64,000 nt of DNA from an uncultured Rhodospirillaceae bacterium (GCA_903901915.1 CAIUSV010000061.1:1-64000); one strand, 5' to 3'; positions 7,253-15,688 are shown, numbered from the stretch's first letter. Notes: generated by a model not told the origin, from the letters alone. A program made the numbers and translations.

Positions 7253-9532
7253 TCATACGATTACCTCGACGACCTTGGTGGTGTCGTTGCCGAAGATATC
7301 GATGACCTTGACGGCGATCTTGTAGCGGCCCTTGTTGGGGTATTCGTGCGGCGCACTGGACATTTCCAAGGTGCGGTCGCGCCGCGTGCGGAAGGACTGC
7401 CATTCATTCTCGAAGATGTAGCCGCCCGTCCATTGCGATGTCTCGGTGGTCTGGCCATCGACGTCCGTGCTGGTGACGATCACGGTTTCCGGGCGGCTGG
7501 CGAAGTCGAAATCAACTGCCCAATAGTCGATCCAATCCGTCCACCGCTTGGTCAAAGCCTCGGACTTCACGATACCGTTCTTGTCCTTGGTGATTTTGAC
7601 GACCTGGCCGTTGTCCACCGTGACCTTGGAACCGCCGTTCTTCATATCCGCAACCAGAGTGTTGATGTCCTCCTGGCGGTAATAGACGCCGAAATCCTTC
7701 AGCGCGACGACGACGGAGCGGCCCTTGGCCTTGGCCTCGACCTCGACATAGGCCACGTCGTAGAAGACGACTTGGCCGCGTTCGAAGGCCCGGCGGTCGA
7801 ACACGTCCTTCGGGATGTAGCGCAGCGACAAGTTGACACCCTTGCTGCGGGCATCGTCCTGAGCCTGTGGGACGATGCCCATCTCGAATTCGAAGCCGAC
7901 CACATCCAGGCGACTTACGCGCAGCCGTTGGCACGCGGTGACGGCCTCGTTAATCTGGCTCTGGGTAACCGGCGCGTCGATGGGGCCGACCAGGACGATG
8001 GCACCGGCCTTGCGACCATGGAACGGCGGGGTCTGGAAAACCCGCTCGGCCTTGTAGGCGCTCAGAATGAGCGAAAGGTAATGCTCTTCCTTCTGAATTG
8101 AAAGCGCTTGCCGCTGCTCCTCGGGCAGGGTCGGGTCGATGCCGACGAAGAACTGCCGCTCGTATTTGCCTAGGTTCAGAATTTCGAAGCTGCGCCACGA
8201 GAGCCCTTTGCTCTTCCGGTCACGCTGGACCGCAATCATCCGTTTCCTGGCCGTATGGACAGCGTAACGCCCAAGGTCGCAGCCGATCCACTTCCTCCCC
8301 ATCTTTTCCGCGACTGCCAGGGTTGTGCCGCTGCCGCAAAAGAAGTCGGCGACAAGGTCTCCTGGTTGAGACGACGCCTCCAATATCCGCGTCAGCAGCG
8401 TTTCGGGCTTTTGCGTGTCGTAGCCAAGCCGCTCGTTGGACGCCTGGTTGATGCGGTCGATGTCTGTCCATACGTCGCCAACCGTCGTTACGCGGTCCTC
8501 GGGAACGAACGGCGTTTCGGCGCGGCGGCGCGGCCAGCCGCCATCTCTGGCCCAGTGGATGAGCCCCGCCGCATCCCATCCGTCCATGACGGACGAGTTG
8601 TTCCCCCAATGCCGCCCGATGGTGTTCGGGTCGAAACCTCTCCATGGCTTGCCGCTGTCGCCACTCTGCGTGATGCCTGCCCCCGTCAATTCGTAGGTCT
8701 GGTATTTCAGTCCGTCCGGCCCAGTCACCAACGTGTGCGGCATCTTCGTCGAGTCGGCCTTGACGGTCAGGCTTTTGAAATAGGCTTCCGGCCCCTTGGC
8801 GTAGTGCAGCAGGGTGTCGTGGATTCTGGGCCATCGGCCATCGGTGCCCCTGGCGTTGGTGCGCTGCCAGATAAGCTTTCCGATCAGATTGTCTTGGCCG
8901 AAAATCTCGTCCATGACCAAGCGAATGGCGCTGTTCACCCGCCAATCGCAGTGGACGTAGATGCTCCCGTCCGGGGCCATCATGTCTCTGAGCAGCAAGA
9001 GCCGCTCGTAGATCATCGCAATGTAGGAATCGAGACCGCGCCCCCAGGTGTCCCTGTAGGCCAGCTCCTCGATGACCGAGGGCTCCTTGGTCAGCGTGTT
9101 TCCTTCTCCGATCTCGATATCGAAAGAGAAGTCCGCTCCGACATCGAATGGCGGGTCGATGTAGACCAGCTTAAGTCCACCGGCCTTTTCGATCTCTCGG
9201 CGCATCGGGCCGCTCTTCAGCGCGGCCAACACCAACTTGTTGTCGCCCCAGATGAGCTTGTTCGTCCATCCCCCGGATTGGCGCCCACTGGCGGCATCCA
9301 TTGCGAACAGGTCGTCGATGTGCCCGACTCGCACTTCGGTGCGCGGCTCGTCGATCTGTTCTATGGATTGGAATGGCAGGATGACGTTGGTGACCTCGTT
9401 GGTCTTCCCCGGCCAGATCAACTCCATCTCTCGGGCTTCAGCGAACAGGACGGCGCGGTAGCGAAGTGGTAATGGCTGTCCGGCGTCGATCAGCGCCTTG
9501 ATGTCTTCTTTTTCACGCTCGGTCAGATTCAT
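7253..9532 (-). CDS. Type III-like DNA methyltransferase subunit (Mod)
   Basis: A site-specific amino-methyltransferase of the beta group. The catalytic motif IV (DPPF, about residue 126) comes before motif X (YDTQKPETLL, about 371) and the S-adenosylmethionine motif I (FFCGSGT, about 398). This order is typical of type III Mod and fits N6-adenine (or N4-cytosine) methylation. The target recognition region should lie between motifs IV and X. The C-terminal 300 residues include a beta-rich end (YKIAVKVIDIFGNDTTKVVEV) probably used for contact with Res. A second ATG at 9538 gives two more residues; 9532 (MNLTEREKED) is preferred but neither has a clear ribosome binding site. It is followed by res, so it would lead the operon. 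Confidence 0.85.
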   Translation of the reverse strand: MNLTEREKEDIKALIDAGQPLPLRYRAVLFAEAREMELIWPGKTNEVTNVILPFQSIEQIDEPRTEVRVGHIDDLFAMDAASGRQSGGWTNKLIWGDNKLVLAALKSGPMRREIEKAGGLKLVYIDPPFDVGADFSFDIEIGEGNTLTKEPSVIEELAYRDTWGRGLDSYIAMIYERLLLLRDMMAPDGSIYVHCDWRVNSAIRLVMDEIFGQDNLIGKLIWQRTNARGTDGRWPRIHDTLLHYAKGPEAYFKSLTVKADSTKMPHTLVTGPDGLKYQTYELTGAGITQSGDSGKPWRGFDPNTIGRHWGNNSSVMDGWDAAGLIHWARDGGWPRRRAETPFVPEDRVTTVGDVWTDIDRINQASNERLGYDTQKPETLLTRILEASSQPGDLVADFFCGSGTTLAVAEKMGRKWIGCDLGRYAVHTARKRMIAVQRDRKSKGLSWRSFEILNLGKYERQFFVGIDPTLPEEQRQALSIQKEEHYLSLILSAYKAERVFQTPPFHGRKAGAIVLVGPIDAPVTQSQINEAVTACQRLRVSRLDVVGFEFEMGIVPQAQDDARSKGVNLSLRYIPKDVFDRRAFERGQVVFYDVAYVEVEAKAKGRSVVVALKDFGVYYRQEDINTLVADMKNGGSKVTVDNGQVVKITKDKNGIVKSEALTKRWTDWIDYWAVDFDFASRPETVIVTSTDVDGQTTETSQWTGGYIFENEWQSFRTRRDRTLEMSSAPHEYPNKGRYKIAVKVIDIFGNDTTKVVEVIV

Positions 9533-9693
9533 GTGCATGCCATCAGTGCAACAAAGAGGAGGCGCGAAACTTTATACCATCAGCGGTGCGGCTTGCCGCG
9601 CTTGAAATTGCCTACACGTAACCTGAAATTTTGCTTGGAGGCACATCATCTGTCGTTGTCAGTAGCCACAATGGCTGCCGGCGTGAAGACCGC

Positions 9694-10593
9694 TCACTCG
9701 GCAGCGGCCATCGATGCGGCGGCGCCAAGGCCCGCCAGAAAATCGGCGGCCTTGCCGGCGTGGCTGGCGGCGGTGATGATAGCCCGCTTGTCGCCTTTCA
9801 GCACCTTGAGCCAAGAGGCGATGTAGGCCGCGTGCTCATCGAGCACCATCGGGGCGATTCCGATGTCGGCGCCGACGAACGCGGCGGCCATTTCGGCGAC
9901 AAGTTCCTCCATGGCATAGCCTTCGTCACCCCAGCGCTTGCGGCCGAAGTCCCGATCCAGGCGGTCGGGATGGCGGGTCCAGTGTGCGGTTTCGTGGGCG
10001 CGGGTGGCGTAATAGCCCTCGGCGCTCTCGAACACCTCGAATGCCGGCAGGCGGATGAAATCCTCGGTGACTGAATAGAATGCCCGGCCGCCACCATGGC
10101 GAACGTCGGCCGGAATGCTGGAAAAGAACGCCTCGGCGGCCTGGATCCGCTCCACCGAATCCAGAGGGGCGGCGGGTGAAACCCGGAACCGCTCGGGCAG
10201 TTCCTCGATCTGCTCGGCATTGAACACGGTGTAGCTCTTGAGGAACGGAATGTTGCGCTCCTCCTCGGCGCCGTCGTCGGTTTCCTCGGTCTTGCTGTAC
10301 GTCGAGGCGTAGACCACCATGGATCCCCGTTCGCCCTTGCGGACATGGCCGCCGAATTCCACGGCCTGCTTGAAGGTCATCCAGTAGGGGGAGGAATAGC
10401 CCTTCTCCACGGCCTCGCCCCAGAGCATGAGGATGTTGATGCCGTTGTAGCCCTCGCCGTTGTGGCGCAACGGGCGGACGATCCGGCCCTCGGTGTTGCC
10501 GGCGGCCCAGGGCATGTGCCAGGGACGGACACCGGCTCCCAGGGCGGAGATGATCTTGTCGGTGATGGTCTGGTAGAGGTCCTTGCGTTCCAT
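9694..10593 (-). CDS. ArdC-like antirestriction protein
   Basis: A 299-residue protein with the two-part ArdC architecture. The N-terminal part (YQTITDKIISALGAGVRPWHMPW, then YNGINILMLW and YWMTFKQA) is the ssDNA-binding domain. The C-terminal part is a zinc metallopeptidase-like domain with HETAH at 200-204 and a downstream EELVAEM glutamate as the likely third ligand. ArdC proteins of conjugative plasmids shield incoming DNA from host restriction during establishment. ATG 10593 is preferred because a purine-rich GAAGGGGAAAA stretch lies just upstream. It is transcribed toward the mod gene, about 155 bp away. Confidence 0.85.
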   Translation of the reverse strand: MERKDLYQTITDKIISALGAGVRPWHMPWAAGNTEGRIVRPLRHNGEGYNGINILMLWGEAVEKGYSSPYWMTFKQAVEFGGHVRKGERGSMVVYASTYSKTEETDDGAEEERNIPFLKSYTVFNAEQIEELPERFRVSPAAPLDSVERIQAAEAFFSSIPADVRHGGGRAFYSVTEDFIRLPAFEVFESAEGYYATRAHETAHWTRHPDRLDRDFGRKRWGDEGYAMEELVAEMAAAFVGADIGIAPMVLDEHAAYIASWLKVLKGDKRAIITAASHAGKAADFLAGLGAAASMAAAE

Positions 10594-10867
10594 CGGTTTT
10601 CCCCTTCTCGGCCCCATCGAGGGCCAGTGCGTTGCGCATGGCCCTCTGCCGCCCGGCGAGGGTGGGGAGGCAAGAGGAAGGGCGACCCGTGCCGAGGGGA
10701 ATCACCCGGCCTGCACGGAGCGACGCGAAGGAAGGTTGGGGAAACGGCATGGGGCGGAAGGGCCGACGGCCCGCCTGTTACCCTTCCGCGCGCCAGGGGC
10801 GAAGCCCCTTAGCCTGCACGGCCGTCGAGCGTCAGGAGTGCGGCGGGCTAGTGCCCGCCGCACCAGG
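10594..10867. other. Non-coding GC-rich spacer
   Basis: The sequence has no convincing gene on either strand. It holds several short hairpins, including AGGGGC-GAA-GCCCCT around 10793-10807 and the perfect 11-bp palindrome listed separately. It forms the upstream region of the ArdC gene and may contain its promoter or regulatory sites, none of which I can define. Confidence 0.4.
10838..10863. repeat. Perfect 11-bp inverted repeat
   Basis: GTGCGGCGGGC-tagt-GCCCGCCGCAC: an uninterrupted 11-bp stem with a 4-nt loop, directly downstream of the stop codon of the minus-strand gene at 10868. It could act as a transcription terminator stem for that gene, but it lacks a T-run on either side, so it could also be a protein binding site. 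Confidence 0.6.
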
Positions 10868-11119
10868 TTAGGCGGCACCCCGGCGCATAACGTCGGCGAA
10901 GGCTCCCCGCCAACTCATGTTCCAGGACTGCCCGACCAGATCAAGCACCAAGTCCCCCATTTCCATCAAGGTGTTCGAGAAGAAAACCGAGACGTCGCTA
11001 AGGTCCTTGGAGGACGCGTCACCGTTGATCGCCAAGACACAATGGTAGAAACCATTGTTCTCGTTGGCCGAGATGAGCGTCACGGTGCAGGCGGACGCGC
11101 GGAGAGTTTTCTTCGTCAT
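10868..11119 (-). CDS. Small hypothetical island protein (83 aa)
   Basis: A short acidic-to-neutral protein starting MTKKTLRASACTVTLISANE and ending in WRGAFADVMRRGAA. It has no membrane segment or familiar motif. The start ATG 11119 has AAGGAA about 6 nt upstream, which is why the longer open frame extending to 11443 is not used. A hairpin follows directly after the stop. Conserved small genes of this kind are common near ardC on mobile elements, but I cannot assign a family. Confidence 0.55.
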   Translation of the reverse strand: MTKKTLRASACTVTLISANENNGFYHCVLAINGDASSKDLSDVSVFFSNTLMEMGDLVLDLVGQSWNMSWRGAFADVMRRGAA

Positions 11120-11366
11120 GTCGTAGTTCCTTCGGTTTGTGCTGTCGCACTGGTTTTTGAATGGCCAGTAGCGGCTCAGATAGCCGAAGGGGGTTTTGCC
11201 CGCACCGGGGACGATTATGCCAAAATCGGCGCCGTCCACAACGACGAATCGAGGATAAGAGCGGCCGGATGCGGTGATTTTTGAACTGACCGGAGGAGGA
11301 TTCCCCAGCCAGGAACGGATCGAGGTTTGGATGGCGAAGAAGTGAAGCGGCAAGGAGGTGCCGATT

Positions 11367-11459
11367 ATGCTCGAAGCCGTGCGTGACGCCGCAGCGTCGG
11401 CGCGGCTCGAAGCAAGCAGGAGGCCATCATGGTCATGGAGCACGCTGTGCGGGGACTGA
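11367..11459 (+). CDS. Possible mini-ORF (30 aa) with strong RBS
   Basis: ATG 11367 follows AAGGAGG with about 8 nt spacing, an almost ideal Shine-Dalgarno, and opens a 30-codon frame (MLEAVRDAASARLEASRRPS...). It overlaps the next mini-ORF, whose own ribosome binding site lies inside it, so it could act as a leader peptide or as the first of two coupled small genes. The family is unknown. Confidence 0.3.
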   Translation: MLEAVRDAAASARLEASRRPSWSWSTLCGD

Positions 11460-11566
11460 TCTCCGACGATGAGGCGACCGACATTTTGGCTCGGCTCTAC
11501 CTCTCCTGGGTCGAGCCATCTTTTGCCGCTTTCACGTTACCGCTGGCGTCACGGTTTTGGAAATAA
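11429..11566 (+). CDS. Possible small protein (45 aa) overlapping the end of the DUF5131 gene
   Basis: ATG 11429 has AGGAGG 6 nt upstream. The peptide (MVMEHAVRGLISDDEATDIL, then ARLYLSWVEP) looks helical and protein-like. Its 3' 70 nt run antisense to the end of the DUF5131 gene, so either the two are convergent overlapping genes or this is a chance frame. The combination of a strong ribosome binding site and plausible composition makes it worth listing. Confidence 0.35.
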   Translation: MVMEHAVRGLISDDEATDILARLYLSWVEPSFAAFTLPLASRFWK

Positions 11567-12813
11567 GTCTCGAGGGCCTGTTTCAGGCGTTGCCCGGCAG
11601 CCTTCCTGTCATCCAGGGGCAAAGGGTCGAGCCTATTGGCGATAAGCTCCAACCACTTTTCCGGTGTATCCTGTTTCCTCGCCCGGCGGCGCGCCTGTCG
11701 AGCCGTGTCATCCAACGCCGGTGAAAGTCCGAGGGCGACATTCTTACGCCGGCCGCGCTTCTTGGGTTGGACGGGGGACAGTGGCGTCGCCGGCCAGTTC
11801 CAGTAAGCCTTGCCGTCCAGAAGCCACTGCTCACGTTTGCTCTTGGGGTCATCATCGTCGATGACGTAACGCAGATCTTTCCTGTCCGCAGTCGGGTCTC
11901 CTGGCTGCTTATAGAAAAAGGCGATCCCGGCCGTGCGGCACTGTTTCCGAATCGAGTGAATCCATTCTGGCTCTGTCCGCCTGGGCGTTGGAGTCAGCGA
12001 TTTCACCTTCGCTCGCGCAGTCTTTGCCTCGCCTCTGGCGTAGGCCAGCACGTCCTCCTGGATCGGCTTCTCGGCCTTCAGTCCATCAACCCATTCTTGT
12101 ACGGCCTTCAATTCCGCCTTGGCCTTTCCCAGGGGCGTGTCCGGGCGAGCATAGCCGCTGCCGCTCTCACCGCCCACTTGAACCCAGTTCACCTTGTCAG
12201 GGCCAAGGTATCCTTTGAGGTCCAGCGGTCCCAGGAGCGGCTCACAGGACAGGAAGCGAACCGGGACGCCGCCCGGAACGCTCAACAACTGGTCGATCCG
12301 CCGCAGATTGCCGCCATGCTCGACACTCGTGCCCAGCCAGACGTTCTGCGGCCAGTGTTGCAGCCAGGATGGCGGCACCAGACGGGCGATATTGCCCGGC
12401 CGCTTGGTGAGCAATAGCCAGTCAAGCCAGTCGCAGCGCTCCGCCATGGAGAATGCATGCTGTCGCCAAGATTCGTCGATAGAGGGATGATTTTCGAAAA
12501 TGTCACCCATCGAACTGACGAACAGGCGAAGGCGTCGGCCGGCAGCCTTGGCTTTTTCGTTCCACCGGATGGGGTCGTTCCAGGTGGTCACGCATTGATG
12601 GCGCACGCCATCCTTTCCCCACAGGGGCTTGTCACGCCCTTCGTCTTTACGGCGCTTGGGTTCAGCCGTAGCCTCGGCATAGCAAAAATCGCACGCGCTG
12701 CCCGGCATTCCAGGGCGCTTCTCGACGAGCTTCGTACAGCCCCACCATGCCGACCAGGTGGCCCCCTTCCGCTCTGCATCGCCAGCCCAGGCGATCCCGG
12801 TTTCCTCTCCCAT
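11497..12813 (-). CDS. Phage Gp37/Gp68 family protein (DUF5131)
   Basis: A 438-residue protein of the Gp37/Gp68 family found in phages and mobile elements. It begins GIAWAGDAERKGATWSAWWG, with Cys26 in WWGCTKL and the pair CDFCYAE (41-44), a C-x14-C-x2-C arrangement like a radical SAM cluster. Downstream are the family blocks FVSSMGDIF, WLLLTKRPGNI, WLGTSVE, RFLSCEPLLGPL and WVQVGGESG. The biochemical function of the family is not established. The C-terminal 100 residues are basic (KKRGRRKN, RQARRRARK) and may bind nucleic acid. It is transcribed on its own, with spacers on both sides. Confidence 0.85.
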   Translation of the reverse strand: MGEETGIAWAGDAERKGATWSAWWGCTKLVEKRPGMPGSACDFCYAEATAEPKRRKDEGRDKPLWGKDGVRHQCVTTWNDPIRWNEKAKAAGRRLRLFVSSMGDIFENHPSIDESWRQHAFSMAERCDWLDWLLLTKRPGNIARLVPPSWLQHWPQNVWLGTSVEHGGNLRRIDQLLSVPGGVPVRFLSCEPLLGPLDLKGYLGPDKVNWVQVGGESGSGYARPDTPLGKAKAELKAVQEWVDGLKAEKPIQEDVLAYARGEAKTARAKVKSLTPTPRRTEPEWIHSIRKQCRTAGIAFFYKQPGDPTADRKDLRYVIDDDDPKSKREQWLLDGKAYWNWPATPLSPVQPKKRGRRKNVALGLSPALDDTARQARRRARKQDTPEKWLELIANRLDPLPLDDRKAAGQRLKQALETYFQNRDASGNVKAAKDGSTQER

Positions 12814-13045
12814 GGCGATTTTCCGTTATGGATTCAGTCACAGAAATCAAGCACGTCAGGGCACTTTCGTCAAGCTTTGGGGGGGGTAGTCCGGGAAACC
12901 CGGCAGACAACAGCGGACGGAGGCGGAAGACCACACCGCCGCCCAAGTGATCGTCTATTGGGTCAATCCATTCCCCCAAACTGGCGCCGTTGTTTCCGAC
13001 CGCCAAAGGCCCCACTGGAACCGGCCATTTCCTTTCGACATGTTT

Positions 13046-14722
13046 CTAATCTTCGGAGATTTGGTCCTCTTCGTTGAGCAAGGTGTCCAAAAATTCTGCC
13101 TGTTGCTCCTGGACCATGCTCTCAATCCGCTTTACCCCGCCATAGACGAGGGTGACCGAATTGCCTGCGTGCGTTTGGATCTCTGCTCCCAGTCCCCCCA
13201 TCTTGATGACGGCTATCACGCGACGCAGGGCTGCGGCGAACGTGGCCCGTGCCCGGTAACGTTCCGGCGTCCCGTCTGCTTCGAGCTGTTCCATCCGTTC
13301 GAGCGCGGAATTCAGCAGATCTTCGTCGCCGTCGTCTACGGCTGGTGCCGCCGGCAAGTTCCGCTTTGTATCCTTCCGCCGCGCTTTTAGCGCCGCGATT
13401 TCACTCCGCAACTCTGTGACGCGCCGCGCGAGTTCGTCGTCAATCTCGTCACCGTCCTCCTCCGCCCCGGTCCCTTCAATCACGACCATAAGACGGCGCA
13501 ACTTTTTGTTTGTTCGCTGAAGCTGTTCCTCGATCACTTCCAACTCGCGCCGCGCCACAGCCGCGACCTGCTCCTCCTTGTCCAGCACCAGGCGCACGTC
13601 CAAATCGGGCAGACTGGCTAGAACGAAGTATTCCAGTGTCTGGTAGCGCCACAGCCTGAGCTCCCGGCACAATATCTCCCCGGTTGCTGGGTCCCTCGCA
13701 CGTCTACGCGCATGGTCGCACTGTACATATCGTCCACCCTTCGGCGGCGCCCCCTTGTCCAGGAAGTGCATTGGCCCCTCGCAGTGAACGCATCGCAGAA
13801 GACCCGCGAACAGATTCGCGTGGGTGCGCCCCTTCTGCCCTCCAGCCCCAGTCTTCCGCCGCGTCAACGCTGCGCGCGCTGCTGCGTGCAGCTCCGTCTC
13901 GATTATCTTTGGAAAGTAGCCCTCCACGGGCTCCCCGTCCGGCACGCGCCGACCGTTCTCCATTCGGTGTGGCTGGAAGCGGCCGAGGACTGCCTCGCTA
14001 TCGAGGATCTTTTTCACGCTCGAAGGTTGCCAGCCCTTTGAACGTCCGAACGGGCACACGCCGTCTTCGGTCAATCGCCGCGCGATAACAATTGCCCCCA
14101 TCCCAGCCGCGCATTCCTCGTATATCCGCCGGACGGCTGTCGCACGTTCCTCTCGCACGCGAAATCCCCGCCTGTCAGTTGCCAGTGTGAGCCAAGCCGG
14201 TATGCGTGCGGTGAGCTTGGCATCTGGGTCTGTGGCTAAGCGGGCACGTTTGTTTTTCCACGCTGCAGCCAATCGTGCGGCCTTCTGTGCGCTTTCATCG
14301 TGCGCACGGGCCATATAGAAGATACTCATCAGTAAGCGGGTGATATCCCCGTCCATGGTCTCCTGCGAGTAGACCTGTCCGTCGGATAGGGTCACGATCG
14401 TGATTCCGGCGTCTATGATGCCGAGAAACTGTCTGAGTGCCGTGTTCACCTGCTCGCGTGAGAGCCTGTCCAGGTTTTCCACGATCAGGACTGAACCAGC
14501 CGGAACGCGCTCCTCCTCGATGGCGTTGAGGAATTCTGCGAGTGCACCCTCAGTGCGGTTCCGTCCTCGGAAGGCTGAGACGCCTAAATCTTGCAGACTT
14601 TCGTCCAGCGTGAGACCGTGCTCGGCGGCATAGGCGCGCGAGCCTTCAAGCTGGCGGCGCAAGCTGTCGCCGCGTAACTGCTCCGGGCGAGACATGCGAA
14701 GATAGGAGTAGGCGAGCGGCAT
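13046..14722 (-). CDS. Large serine recombinase (integrase) of the island
   Basis: A 558-residue large serine recombinase. The resolvase domain starts AYSYLRMSRPEQLRGDSL with the nucleophile Ser about residue 11, and continues with LIVENLDRLSRE and the GD-containing YSQETMDGDI segment. Next come the recombinase domain (IPAWLTL...RRIYEECAAGMG) and a zinc ribbon (LLRCVHCEGPMHFL...YVQCDHARRRA...LC). After these lies a long coiled coil (EEQVAAVARRELEVIEEQLQ), the region that controls direction of integration. ATG 14722 is preferred over 14770 because GAGGAA lies about 5 nt upstream. It lies beside the truncated comM and points away from it, so it is the likely enzyme that inserted the island. Confidence 0.92.
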   Translation of the reverse strand: MPLAYSYLRMSRPEQLRGDSLRRQLEGSRAYAAEHGLTLDESLQDLGVSAFRGRNRTEGALAEFLNAIEEERVPAGSVLIVENLDRLSREQVNTALRQFLGIIDAGITIVTLSDGQVYSQETMDGDITRLLMSIFYMARAHDESAQKAARLAAAWKNKRARLATDPDAKLTARIPAWLTLATDRRGFRVREERATAVRRIYEECAAGMGAIVIARRLTEDGVCPFGRSKGWQPSSVKKILDSEAVLGRFQPHRMENGRRVPDGEPVEGYFPKIIETELHAAARAALTRRKTGAGGQKGRTHANLFAGLLRCVHCEGPMHFLDKGAPPKGGRYVQCDHARRRARDPATGEILCRELRLWRYQTLEYFVLASLPDLDVRLVLDKEEQVAAVARRELEVIEEQLQRTNKKLRRLMVVIEGTGAEEDGDEIDDELARRVTELRSEIAALKARRKDTKRNLPAAPAVDDGDEDLLNSALERMEQLEADGTPERYRARATFAAALRRVIAVIKMGGLGAEIQTHAGNSVTLVYGGVKRIESMVQEQQAEFLDTLLNEEDQISED

Positions 14723-14769
14723 TCCATTCCTCGGATAGCGGTGCAGCATCCTAGATGAAAAGCGTGTCA

Positions 14770-14815
14770 TGGTCGAGGTATCCAGCTCAGTTGAACCAGA
14801 CCCATCATGCTGATG
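14770..14815. other. Inferred attachment junction of the island in comM
   Basis: Between the recombinase gene and comM the sequence switches from island to chromosome. ComM homology starts at CTGATGATCGG (about 14810), where LLMIGPPGSGKS is expected. In frame just upstream is a TGA at 14792-14794 and the residues do not fit the GGHNLLMIG of intact ComM. The crossover should therefore lie close to 14800-14812. The exact core cannot be read from one end alone. Confidence 0.55.
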
Positions 14816-15688
14816 ATCGGTCCGCCGGGTTCGGGCAAGTCCATGCTGGCGGCGCGGCTGCCCGGCCTGATGCCGCCGCTGGACCCTGCCGAGGCGCTTG
14901 AGGTCAGCATGATCCATTCGGTGGCGGGCCAGCTGGCAGGCGGCAGGCTGCTGCGTCGGCGGCCGTTCCGCGATCCCCACCACTCGGCCTCGGTGCCCTC
15001 GCTGGTGGGGGGCGGCATGCGCGCCCGGCCGGGCGAGGTGTCGCTGGCCCATAACGGTGTGCTGTTCCTGGACGAACTGCCGGAATTCCAGCGTGGCGCC
15101 CTGGAAGCCCTGCGTCAGCCGCTGGAATCCGGCCGCGCCGTGGTGGCGCGGGCCAACGCCCATGTCACCTATCCCGCCCGCATCCAGCTGGTCGCGGCGA
15201 TGAACCCTTGCCGCTGCGGCCATCTGGGCGATGCCGCCCTGGCCTGCAACAAGGCCCCCAAATGCGGTCAGGACTATCAGTCGCGCATCTCGGGACCGTT
15301 GTTCGATCGCATCGATCTGCATGTGGAGGTGCCGGCGGTCAGTCCGGCCGACCTGTCACTGCCGCCGTCGGCGGAAGGCTCGGCCGAAATCGCCGCCCGC
15401 GTCGCCGCCGCCCGGGCGATCCAGGCCGAGCGCTATCGGGGACTGGCTCCGCGCTCCAATGCCGAGGCCGATGGCGAGGTGCTGGAAAAGGCGGCATCGC
15501 CCGACGAGCCCGGTCGCCGCCTGCTGGCCGAGGCGGCCGAACGCATGCGCCTGTCGGCGCGGGGCTGGCACCGGGTGTTGCGGGTGGCGAGAACCCTGGC
15601 CGATCTGGAGGGCTCCAGTGCCGTGCGCCGCCTGCATGTCGCCGAGGCGCTGTCCTACCGCCGGCTGATGCCGGGGCGCAACGGTTAG
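14807..15688 (+). pseudogene. comM: comM (YifB) 3' part, truncated by island insertion
   Basis: ComM is an AAA+ helicase of the Mg-chelatase-like family that promotes branch migration during natural transformation. The remaining 293 codons start exactly at Walker A (MLMIGPPGSGKSMLAARLPGL) and continue with FRDPHHSASVPSLVGGG, the Walker B region NGVLFLDELPEF, the zinc-type motif NPCRCGHLGD and the C-terminal Mg_chelatase domain ending VAEALSYRRL. Intact ComM is about 500 residues, so roughly the first 210 are missing, including the fold preceding the ATPase. The gene shows no other damage, which fits a single clean insertion. Its last 4 nt overlap the end of the convergent HIT gene. Confidence 0.88.

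Larger units (their letters stand above)
1..14806. mobile_element. Mobilizable genomic island integrated in comM (left end outside window)
   Basis: This stretch contains a MobV-type relaxase, a toxin-antitoxin-chaperone triad, a type III-like restriction-modification pair, an ArdC-like antirestriction protein, a phage-type DUF5131 protein and a large serine recombinase. It stops where the reading frame of a truncated comM begins. The recombinase is the gene nearest the junction and reads away from it, as integrases commonly do beside their att site. The left boundary is not in the window and should be marked by the 5' half of comM. The right boundary is inferred from where ComM homology begins (about 14807). 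No plasmid replication gene and no type IV secretion genes are visible here, so the part seen looks mobilizable rather than self-transmissible. Confidence 0.75.

Noticed and set aside
14723-15322. Long upstream extension of the serine recombinase into comM
   Set aside because: The resolvase domain starts at AYSYLRMS after ATG 14722 with a good ribosome binding site; the rest is antisense to comM.
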